Source: Lunularia cruciata (lineage: Eukaryota > Streptophyta > Marchantiopsida > Lunulariales > Lunulariaceae). From it: a stretch of 64,000 bases of DNA. The position numbers and the translations under genes are program-made. This document shows positions 34,096 to 41,760 of this stretch, one piece after another. Position 1 is the first letter of the stretch, and each line of letters starts with the position of its first letter. The stretch is from NCBI GenBank assembly GCA_948567375.1, contig OX419760.1, positions 52,638,001-52,702,000 on the forward strand. The letters are read 5' to 3'. The notes beneath the pieces were generated by a model that worked only from the letters and a program-made list of their open reading frames with translations, was not told where the DNA came from and made no database searches.

Positions 34096-35016
34096 TCACA
34101 CTCTGCTCACATCCATAGGCCGAGGAATACGTGCAATAGCCTCCACCTTGGTCTGCTGAACACCAAGTCCTCCGGGGTAGATAGTGTGACCCAAATACTC
34201 AACCTGCTCATGGAAGAACCTACACTTCCCAAGATGTAATTTGAGTCCATGAGATCTCAACCTCTCAAACACCTCCAACAACTGTCTCTCATGCTCCTCC
34301 ACAGTAGTGCTATACACCAAAATGTCATCAATATAGCACCGAGCAAAATCCAATCCAGCTAGGATCCTATCCATGACCCTCTGGAACTCAGCAGGAGCAT
34401 TCTTCAACCCAAATGGTAAGAATCTCCACTGATATAACACATCCTTGCCGTGAGGATCAATAGCCCAAAATGTTGTCTTGGACTTATCTTCCTCCCTGAT
34501 CGGCAACTGATGATATCCCGCTCGAAGATCCAAAGTACTGAAGACCTTTGCATGCCCAATCGCATCAAAAATCTCCTCCAATGTAGGCATGGCATACCGA
34601 TCAGCCCTGGTCTGTCGGTTGATAGGACGGTAATCTCCACACATCCGCCTATCTGTATAGTTGCCATGCATATCCTTCTTGGCTGGCATCACTGTCGCTG
34701 ATGCATACTCTCTATGTGAAATCTCCACCAAACCAGCCTCAAAAAGGTCACTACTCCGGCTCTGAATCAATGTCCTCTCCATCGCACTATATCGATAAGG
34801 ACGTCGGAAAACAGGTGTGTCGCTAGTCAGCTCAATCCGTATACCAAGTCCCTTCAGAGCACCCAAATCCTTCATACTGAAGGCAAAACAACTCGTGTGA
34901 CTCCTCAAGAACCTCCAAACCCTCCGTCTTTCCTCTCCAGTAAGCTTGGGTCCAAGGTATGGCTCCCAAGTATCCTCTGTAATTGTAGTAGGAGTGGAAG
35001 ACGTACTGACTGGCTG
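34096..35016 (-). CDS. G3 reverse transcriptase
   Basis: Copies the genomic RNA to DNA. The frame is open from the codon after the UAG at 35,017; the first plausible Met is later, so it is expressed only through the upstream frame. Motifs: ATVMPAKKD, MCGDYRPINRQT, MPTLEEIFD, FSTLDLRAGYHQLPI (catalytic Asp), FWAIDPHGK, FLPFGLKNAPAEFQRVMD and the active-site YIDDILVYS, then GKCRFFHEQVEYLGHTI. The first ~60 codons after the UAG form a linker. It ends at TGA 34,096-34,098 in RVxAFLG, where G1 has CGA, so this is a CpG deamination. Confidence 0.93.
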   Translation of the reverse strand, partial: QPVSTSSTPTTITEDTWEPYLGPKLTGEERRRVWRFLRSHTSCFAFSMKDLGALKGLGIRIELTSDTPVFRRPYRYSAMERTLIQSRSSDLFEAGLVEISHREYASATVMPAKKDMHGNYTDRRMCGDYRPINRQTRADRYAMPTLEEIFDAIGHAKVFSTLDLRAGYHQLPIREEDKSKTTFWAIDPHGKDVLYQWRFLPFGLKNAPAEFQRVMDRILAGLDFARCYIDDILVYSTTVEEHERQLLEVFERLRSHGLKLHLGKCRFFHEQVEYLGHTIYPGGLGVQQTKVEAIARIPRPMDVSRV

Positions 35017-35019
35017 CTA
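35011..35019 (-). promoter_or_regulatory. UAG-CAG-CCA readthrough-type stop between DNMT and RT
   Basis: Minus-strand TAG CAG CCA fits UAG-CARYYA, the sequence that permits readthrough in tobamoviruses. The same stop and context occur in G2 (44,721-44,729, TAG CAG CCA) and G1 (11,000-11,008, TAG CAA CCA). It is the only stop shared by all three copies, and it sits at a domain border. It would limit RT-integrase relative to Gag-Pro-DNMT. Confidence 0.75.
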
Positions 35020-36243
35020 CACTGGGCCCTTGGGAGCAATGGTGTCATGCTCCCGACCACTAGAGGTCCCAACCTCTGTGTGAAAAACTCCCTCCACTCT
35101 GGCTGCAAGCTCCATACGTCCTCTGGCTGCATCCCATGTGGACCAAGGGTGTAATCCAAGTAGCCCACGCTCACCTGGATGGACTCCAAGTAGACCACTC
35201 TCCCTAGTAGCTACTGGATGTGTCCCAAGAATACCATGTCCACTCGGTCCATCGCCCCTAGCATGTGCCTGAATCATCTCGATAGGCACAGGGCTCACAA
35301 GTGTCCGAGTGGTGATGCCTATCAAGCGCATCCTACGTTGCTCTGCCAAACCAAGGCTCACAATCCAGGTCAAACAGTTCAGGTCCATAGCCTGACCTAA
35401 CACCTGACGCCTGGATGCCTCTGACACTGCTGGAACAGCGGTAATACCAGTGCGAAAACCCATCGCCCGCTCTCTCTCATCAGCATTGGGCTCCACCAAA
35501 TGCTGTAACTGTGAGTCCCAGACAAGTCCAGGTCCTCCCTCTCGAAAAGCATGAGAGCCTGGGAAACTCATGAGTGTGGGAAATGCAGCTCTAGGCTGTC
35601 CAACTAGGTTCACCACTGCCATAGGTGACCTATCAGCCACTACCACTGTCTGAGACTGACGCCCAACATCCAAGATATCATCAACAAGGATGTGGTCAAG
35701 TCGCTGAATCCCATCATAACTACGCTGTAGAACCTCTCTGGGTAAAAGGTTCGTCCACCAAAGACGAAGACAATGAGCCCGTAATCCCACTCTGGCTGCA
35801 TCTAACAATATAGCAGGTCCCATCCATGAATGGACCTGATGTGTACTCGCCACCACTCTAGTGCAAGAATCACCCATCAATGGAACGTTCTCCAAAAGGT
35901 AAGCTGGAGAAACAGATTGATGAACCTGGAGATGTCGTAGTATCCGTAACATCTCCCAAAACACACCAGAACGAGGATCCTGAAGACCCAAACCGCGGCC
36001 CGCACGTGTATGTCCCTGACATGGCCATCCAGAAATCACCAAGTGAATAGGCCCATGTCTCTCTAGGTCATGCGCCCCCAGTAAGGAAATGTCTCCTGGT
36101 AAGGCCTTCTGGTAACCTCTGACTGCTGACATTGGTAATAACTCCGGATACCGATAGGCCAAGTGTGCCACATGATGTAGAGAGACTTGCCTAGCAGTCT
36201 CATCTCTCTCTACATACAAGTACCTCTGGACTCGGATACCCGC
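35017..36243 (-). CDS. G3 DNMT3-like cytosine-5 DNA methyltransferase
   Basis: Transfers a methyl group from SAM to cytosine in DNA. Counting from the codon at 36,219: catalytic motif IV GWPCQGHTRAGRG with Cys ~67; GLQDPRSGVFWEML; motif VI LLENVPLMGD with Glu ~110; a DNMT3-like block with LLDAARVGLRAH and RLWWTNLLP (~138-160); motif IX/X region with MGFRTG (~253) and RRQVLGQA (~270). Motif I (LELFGGISTGL) lies just upstream across a TAG at 36,244. The order I-IV-VI-VIII-X is canonical, so it is not the rearranged DRM type, and there is no chromodomain as in CMT. Residues ~300-400 are a Gly/His/Leu linker with repeated GLLG(V/L)HP. There is no ATG start: it is a polyprotein segment between protease and RT. 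Confidence 0.93.
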   Translation of the reverse strand, partial: AGIRVQRYLYVERDETARQVSLHHVAHLAYRYPELLPMSAVRGYQKALPGDISLLGAHDLERHGPIHLVISGWPCQGHTRAGRGLGLQDPRSGVFWEMLRILRHLQVHQSVSPAYLLENVPLMGDSCTRVVASTHQVHSWMGPAILLDAARVGLRAHCLRLWWTNLLPREVLQRSYDGIQRLDHILVDDILDVGRQSQTVVVADRSPMAVVNLVGQPRAAFPTLMSFPGSHAFREGGPGLVWDSQLQHLVEPNADERERAMGFRTGITAVPAVSEASRRQVLGQAMDLNCLTWIVSLGLAEQRRMRLIGITTRTLVSPVPIEMIQAHARGDGPSGHGILGTHPVATRESGLLGVHPGERGLLGLHPWSTWDAARGRMELAARVEGVFHTEVGTSSGREHDTIAPKGPV

Positions 36244-37908
36244 CTATAACACCGCAGCTAGTCCGGTGCTGATCCCACCAAACAACTCCAATAGGCATAT
36301 CCCCTCTACTGGGTACTGCCAAGCAATGAGTGTGGTATCCAGAGGTGTCAAAGCAATCGCCTCTGGAGGCTCATCCTCACACTCATCCCCTGATGGTACA
36401 AAGGCTCCACTCCAAGCTTGTTGCACCAACTGATCTGCATGCTGCTGCAATGCCTCCTCTGAACTCCACAATGGAACATCCAAGGTGGATGGAACAATCC
36501 CACTCGTACTCCATAGCCGAGTGATCTCCTCTGGTACTAGAGTATCCTCTGCATGGGCGTTCCCCTCCAACAAGTCACCAGGCCAAGTAACTGCACCGCT
36601 GAAAGCCAAAACTGATGCTGCCATGGTCCCAGACTGTAGTGAGCCAAGACTGCCACTACTGAAGCGTACTGGTAGGCGACATACCCGTCCCTCACCAGAC
36701 TGCCAACCAGGTCTATAAGAGGCTGTCTCCTCCCAATAGTCAATACTGAAACCCATAGGGTATAACACTGCTCCCCCAACTAGCACATCATATGACTCAG
36801 CTATCGTCGCAATAGCTTGAGCTCTCACCACCGAGCTATCAGTCGGATGACCAGGCTGAACCTGGACAACAAGCTCTCCACGTGTGATGTACTGTGTCGA
36901 ACCACCACTAAGAGATGTTTGGATCTGAAATGGACACCTCTCCACATCGGTCTTCCGTAACTCCAGACCAACAACTGCAGCCTTCCCCAACATAAGGAGC
37001 TGCGCACCAGAGTCTAACAAGACTCTCTGTGGTGTATAGACCTTCCCTGAAGGTCCTACCAAATGAAAGATCCCCCTCTGGTTATCCAATAGGACAACAC
37101 CAGGTGTAAACCGCGCTCTCTCAAAGGCCGGTCTAGCTGGCAACTCCTCCAGTCTAGCCGTTGCTGCCTGCCATAAACCACTGGTCGCTGAACGGATCCC
37201 ATGCTCCTCAACCAAGTCAGCTCCACTACCAACCACCTCTGCTCTAGTAGTAGGAATTGCACCATTCCTACTCTCACACAACGTGGTAGCCAACCGGAAC
37301 ATTGGGGCTGGGTCCACTCCCAATGTAAACATGTCACTGGCTGAAAATAAAGGATGCCGCATAATCAGCTGAGCCGCCCCCAACATCATGCTAGACTCAG
37401 TCTGTGTAGTAGCAGGTGGCTGACTAGCAGGTACTCCATCAGGTACTCCATCAGGTACTCCATCACCACCTACCACACCTGCACTGGGACGTCTAGGAAC
37501 CATGGATGTCGTCTGCAATGCCTCAGATAGCATGAAAGACTGGGGAAGTCTGACCTGTCTCCCAACCTCTCCTCTCTGTGGGTCCAACTCCACTGATGCT
37601 CCTCTAGGCTCTGGAGCACGTACTGCACTCTTAGTCACTACTGCAGATGCATCCACCTGTGCTGCTCCGCACATGAAGTCCAAAGCATCTCTATCACCAG
37701 CATATGAGGTGGAAGCCTCAGCACCCGAATCTGATCTCCTCTGAGCAATAGCCATACTAGCCAATCTCTGCTCCAACTGCTCAATCCGAGTAGCCATAGC
37801 TGTGTCAGAAGTAAGGGCAGGTACCGCACCCCTACTAGGTGTAGATCCTCTACCACCACCTCTACCACCTCGTCCTCCATGAACTGGAGCTCCTCTACTA
37901 CCTGCCAT
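36244..37908 (-). CDS. G3 Gag-Pro linker, aspartic protease and DNMT motif I
   Basis: In the same frame as Gag, following a TAG at 37,990. Just after that TAG the frame encodes a canonical CX2CX4HX4C zinc knuckle (CEHCHRFGHTSDRC, 37,989-37,948). Then a Gly/Arg-rich stretch, a ~200-residue linker with three GVPD repeats, and a retropepsin-type protease: RVLLDSGAQLLMLGK (active-site Asp ~residue 297) and the C-terminal ESYDVLVGGAVLYPMG. It cleaves the polyprotein. The last 21 codons are methyltransferase motif I, LELFGGISTGL, and then a TAG. The G1 and G2 copies have a His codon there, so the stop is specific to G3. Confidence 0.9.
   Translation of the reverse strand: MAGSRGAPVHGGRGGRGGGRGSTPSRGAVPALTSDTAMATRIEQLEQRLASMAIAQRRSDSGAEASTSYAGDRDALDFMCGAAQVDASAVVTKSAVRAPEPRGASVELDPQRGEVGRQVRLPQSFMLSEALQTTSMVPRRPSAGVVGGDGVPDGVPDGVPASQPPATTQTESSMMLGAAQLIMRHPLFSASDMFTLGVDPAPMFRLATTLCESRNGAIPTTRAEVVGSGADLVEEHGIRSATSGLWQAATARLEELPARPAFERARFTPGVVLLDNQRGIFHLVGPSGKVYTPQRVLLDSGAQLLMLGKAAVVGLELRKTDVERCPFQIQTSLSGGSTQYITRGELVVQVQPGHPTDSSVVRAQAIATIAESYDVLVGGAVLYPMGFSIDYWEETASYRPGWQSGEGRVCRLPVRFSSGSLGSLQSGTMAASVLAFSGAVTWPGDLLEGNAHAEDTLVPEEITRLWSTSGIVPSTLDVPLWSSEEALQQHADQLVQQAWSGAFVPSGDECEDEPPEAIALTPLDTTLIAWQYPVEGICLLELFGGISTGLAAVL
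37431..37466. repeat. 12-bp tandem repeat in the G3 linker
   Basis: Three units of GGTACTCCATCA, encoding repeated GVPD on the minus strand. G1 and G2 have one unit (GVHD-type), so the expansion is recent in G3's line and keeps the frame. Confidence 0.85.
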
Positions 37909-37989
37909 AGCAGCCCTACCACTCCGTAACTCCGGGTGTAGGTCAAAACACCGGTCACTAGTGTGACCAAATCTGTGGCAATGCTCACA

Positions 37990-39315
37990 CTACCTCTGTG
38001 CTGGCTGTGATGCACCAGAGGTATCAAGTCCGCTGCCTTGAGTACACTCTCTCCTATGGTGAGGTCCACCACAAGTCCAACAAGCAACACCACCACTCAC
38101 TGGCTGCTGCTGACCCGAAAATGAGGGTAAGGGTCTAACTCCACTAGGCCCTCCACTCGCTCCATAGGATCTGGGCTGTCCACCCTGTCCTCGAAAACCA
38201 ACTGGGCGTGGTGCACTCTGCTGCACTCTAGAAGAAGTCACAACCGTGGATGAGGTCTCCCTACCAAATCCAGATGTCACCACTCTCTCCTCCACCATGT
38301 TGAGCTCAATACGCTCAGCCAAACCAAAGACTACTGCCAAAGTGGGCGAAGTAGCCTGCAACAACGTAGCATCACGAACTCTATGTCGCAACTCCCTGTC
38401 CAATATCCCATACCAAAACTGGACTGCCTGGGCCTCAGTAACTCCCTGAGTGAAACTGATCAGCCGCCTCATGCGAGTGTATGCCTTGCGTAGGCTCTCT
38501 CCAGCCTTCCGCTGGAACTCCTGCAAGCTCCTCAGCTTGTCAGTCCACACTCCCTGGTAGTTCTGCCTCAAACATAGGAAGAACTCAACCATGGGGTTAA
38601 ACCCCGGTACCACACCACCTCCTGCAGCGGTACCTCCACTCGTAGTAGCACTATCTCCAGCTAGTGCACCTCCACTAGCTCCACCCACACTACTCGAGCT
38701 AGAACTCGTAGGTACAACCGATCTACTCTTGGCCACCGAGCCTGAAGTGATAGAGACATAGTGAGGAGACCAATACTGTCTCCATAACTCAATCTCCTCC
38801 AAATGAGCTCTCCTGAACTCATGGTAATTGTCCATCGGTGGACCCTCCAAGTGCTGAAACAACCCCTTCCATGCCATGAAGGGTGTGAACAAAGTCGGGT
38901 TCCACATCTGCTGCATATCACACCAACTATCAAACTCCTGGATGAAATCATCCAACTCAATAGTACCCACTGTACCAGAGTAACGCCTAGGGCCTTTGGA
39001 GGCCCCATAAATCTTGTCCATGTCCCACAACAACGGTGCGGACACGCCAAGTGCACTCTCAACTGAATCAGCTCCTGTGTCGAACTCCAACTCAGAGTCA
39101 ATCTCCTCCCTCACTGGGACCTGAGATACAAGCTGATACCGAGCACCACTCCGAGTAAACCCACTGCGTACTACAGGGCTAACTCCTCTGGAATCTCCAA
39201 AGAACTCCGTCGTGACCACGTAACTGCAACAGCAAACCCGAACCACCAACTGCAACCGCAAGTCGCAACTGCAAGTGCTCCACCAAGTGCCAACACCACC
39301 ACGTGCCAACACCAA
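37990..39315 (-). CDS. G3 Gag (capsid) with first zinc knuckle
   Basis: 442 codons up to the TAG at 37,990. The capsid-like retrotransposon-gag fold spans ~residues 130-330 (TLFTPFMAWKGLFQHL, HEFRRAHLEEIELW, RSLQEFQRKAGESLRKAYTR, AVQFWYGILDRELRHRV). A near-canonical knuckle CWTCGGPHHRREC is at ~415. The frame is open upstream only to a TAG at 39,316, and the first in-frame ATG is MDKIYGASKG (~residue 94), so the start is uncertain; spliced or non-AUG initiation is possible. Gag packages the RNA. The same N-terminal sequence in G2 argues that the part before the Met is translated. Confidence 0.88.
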   Translation of the reverse strand: MVLARGGVGTWWSTCSCDLRLQLVVRVCCCSYVVTTEFFGDSRGVSPVVRSGFTRSGARYQLVSQVPVREEIDSELEFDTGADSVESALGVSAPLLWDMDKIYGASKGPRRYSGTVGTIELDDFIQEFDSWCDMQQMWNPTLFTPFMAWKGLFQHLEGPPMDNYHEFRRAHLEEIELWRQYWSPHYVSITSGSVAKSRSVVPTSSSSSSVGGASGGALAGDSATTSGGTAAGGGVVPGFNPMVEFFLCLRQNYQGVWTDKLRSLQEFQRKAGESLRKAYTRMRRLISFTQGVTEAQAVQFWYGILDRELRHRVRDATLLQATSPTLAVVFGLAERIELNMVEERVVTSGFGRETSSTVVTSSRVQQSAPRPVGFRGQGGQPRSYGASGGPSGVRPLPSFSGQQQPVSGGVACWTCGGPHHRRECTQGSGLDTSGASQPAQR

Positions 39316-40565
39316 CTAAACACCACCCACTAATGTAACTCTACCAAGATAACTACACTAGGGGAAGGGCAACCTGTAACCTGCCATCATAACACGCACT
39401 CTCACGGTCTGCAGGTCATCACTTCCTGCCTCACCGGAGAGAAACAAAGGTAGTCTGACTGGTCATCACTCCAGCCTCACCACCGAGAGCACACCAGAGC
39501 ACCAACGCTCAAAAGTCAAGGCACCTCACACAAACGTGGTGCACAAACAAGAAGTAGAGAATGGAGGGGATCCAATCACAAGAAATCTAAATGAAAACCC
39601 TCCATCTCATAACACAACACGGGACTGACTCTGCCACCATTTGGCATTTGACATAAGAGTAGTTTGTATCTAAGTCCTAAGCTACCAGGATCACCAAGAA
39701 TGGGATCAAACTGCCTCTCCTAGCCAAAGCTACATGTGTATAGATAACAGTGGCACAGTCACTATGACAACAAGTGAGGGTGGACCAGTTGGCTAGGGCA
39801 CCAGTCTAGGAACAAGAGATCTAGGGGTCAAACCCTGTTGCGCACAATCTAGCAAGAAAGGCAGATTTTGCCAACCAATGACCAAGATCTACACTAAACT
39901 AGCTAGCCTCACGCCAGCAAGCTGGCTTGCTGGCCCTTCTGGCCCTTCTAGGCCTTCGTAGCCTCTCATAGCCCACAGCCCTATGCCTCGAAGCCTCTAA
40001 ACGCCCAAATGAGGCCTTTCTTGTTGCCACTTCGAACCTCCTCCAAAATTGGTGAAACTTCTCCAAATCTGCGAAACTCCTCTAAACTAGCAAAACTTCT
40101 CCAAATCTGGCCAAACAACGAAACTCCTCCAATTCTGGCCCTAAATCTGACGTAAATCTGACGTAAACCCTAAAGATGGATGTCCGCCAAATCCCCCGCT
40201 AACTTTCCACTCGAGCCAAATTGACAAAACGAGTTTTTCCAAATCACAATTTCATGAGAAGAGCTTTCCAACTCCACCTTCAATTTCACTTTCTGAGCCC
40301 AACTCGTAGCAAATTGGTCCTGCCTTCACCTCCTGAGCTCAAAATCACAACACTGCTCGAAAATTGCTCCTTCTTTGCTCGAAATTTGGCCAGCGCTTCC
40401 GCACACCGTCCGCCTAACTGCCAAATTTACATCAACTACACGAGCTTCTGCACACTAGGGAAACATAGAACCTGAATCGAGCTACCACAATCCACCGAGC
40501 TTGGAGATACCACCAACACTCAACGTTCTTGCACCCGATTTCCCCCTGACTTCACTTCTCTGATG
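39316..40565 (-). other. G3 5' leader
   Basis: 1,250 bp between the A1 block and Gag, with no convincing ORF. The first bases after A1 are CATCAGAG (40,558-40,565), a weak match to a tRNA-iMet primer site (TATCAGAG in G2). The segment 39,363-39,580 is shared with insertion X. Being long and noncoding, it may carry packaging or translation signals. Confidence 0.65.
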
Positions 40566-41019
40566 TAATCAGATTGCTTAACACTTTCAACTCAACTCAA
40601 CTCAACTCAGATCAGTACTTGATCTGTCACTCTATAAACTGCCAACAACTGGGCACTGATTACAGTCAAGCCACACCCACTCAAGCATAGAGAATCCAAG
40701 TGACGCTCGCCGGCCTTTGTCCACCATAGCCAGGAACTCGAAGGCTCAACATCAGAGAAGTGAGCTCTTTGGAGCTCACTTCGAAACTATACCCCCTGGA
40801 CTCGAGCTAGCCCTGAAACCCTAACGGTCCCGCTGACGGCACACTCGACGGTGAAAACGGTGCAAAGTGACGGTGGGCCCCACCGTGAAGTCAGTACCCC
40901 GAACACGAAATCTAACCATCGGAAAGTAGTCCCTGAGAAATAGCTAGAATAACTCTAACTACCATCACTGGAACTCTAGTGTCCGAGCATCTAGATGCGG
41001 AACTACAAATGGCGTGACA
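40566..41019 (-). repeat. G3 5' block A1
   Basis: 454 bp; ends in plus orientation with GGCGTGACA next to target duplication AAGA. Compared with A2 it has one additional CTCAA-type unit (5 bp) and nine substitutions, all transitions. No B block adjoins it. Confidence 0.93.
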
Positions 41020-41023
41020 AAGA

Positions 41024-41760
41024 GTAGATTGGTTGTACCTACGAGTTCTAGCTTAAGTAGTGTTGGTGGAGCTAGTGGAGGTGCACTAGCTAGAGATAGT
41101 GCTACTACAAGTGGAGGTACCGCTACATGAGGTGGTGTGGTATCGGGCTTTAACCCCATGGTGGAATTCTTTTTGTGTTTGAGGTAAGAACTACCAGGGA
41201 GTGCGGACTGACAAGCTAAGGAACTTGCAGGAGTTCCAATGGAAGGCTAGAGAGAGCCTACGTGAGGCATACACTTGCATGAGGTGGTTGATCAAGGAGT
41301 TACTGAGGCCCAAGCAGTCCAATTTTGGTATGGGATACTAGATAGGGAGTTGCAACGTAGAGTTTGTGATGCTATATTGTTACAAGCAACTTTGCCTACT
41401 TTGGCAGTGGTTTTTGGTTTGGCTGAGCGTATTGAGCTCAACATGGTGGAGGAAAGAGTGGTGACATCTGGATTTGGTAGGGAGACCTCATCCACAACTA
41501 TGACTTCTTTTAGAGTGTAGCAGAGTGCACCACGCCCAGTTGGTTTTTGAGGACAAGGTGGACAACCCAGATCCTGTGGAGCGAGTGGAGGGCCTAGTGG
41601 AGCTAGACCCTTACCTTCATTTTTGGGTCAATAGTAGCTAGTGAGCAATGGTGTTGCTTGTTGGACTTGTGGTGGACCTCACCATAGGAGAGAGTGTACT
41701 TAGGGCAGCGGACCTGATACCTCTGGTGCATCATAGCTAGCACACAGGTAGTTTGAGCAT
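41024..41760 (+). pseudogene. G2 Gag, C-terminal part
   Basis: Resumes exactly after the G3 target duplication. 41,275-41,520 encodes GVTEAQAVQFWYGILDREL and LPTLAVVFGLAERIELN as in G3. The first knuckle is at about 41,655-41,700 (CWTCGGPHHRRECT). The stop before the second knuckle (AGG TAG) is shared with G3. Several other stops. Confidence 0.85.

Larger units (their letters stand above)
31072..41019 (-). mobile_element. G3: nearly intact DNMT-gypsy retrotransposon
   Basis: 9,948 bp inserted in the G2 Gag gene with exact duplication AAGA (31,068-31,071 and 41,020-41,023). Minus-strand order: A1 (41,019-40,566), leader, Gag, protease, DNMT3-like methyltransferase, UAG, RT, RNase H, integrase, PHD, polypurine tract, B1-A2-B2. 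All coding parts share one frame from 39,315 to 31,903 with five stop codons and no shift. A1 and A2 differ by nine transitions and one 5-bp repeat unit by my count, so this is the youngest family copy here. Confidence 0.97.

Noticed and set aside
33847-34239. Plus-strand 130-codon ORF
   Set aside because: It is the antisense shadow of the G3 RT-RNase H; the same shadow appears opposite the other G copies.
35017-36320. An ordinary host DNMT3 gene into which a retrotransposon jumped
   Set aside because: The domain is in frame between protease and RT, has no own start, and is at the same place in three separate copies.
35017-36320. DRM or CMT type methyltransferase
   Set aside because: Motif order is canonical I-IV-VI-VIII-X, not the rearranged order of DRM, and no chromodomain lies within the catalytic domain as in CMT.
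31072-41019. Tyrosine-recombinase (DIRS/PAT/Ngaro) element
   Set aside because: The repeat topology fits, but the polyprotein has a DDE integrase with HHCC finger, and insertions make 4-bp duplications.
31072-41019. Plant pararetrovirus (caulimovirid) copy
   Set aside because: An integrase, a polypurine tract and direct repeats with target duplication are present; there is no movement protein.
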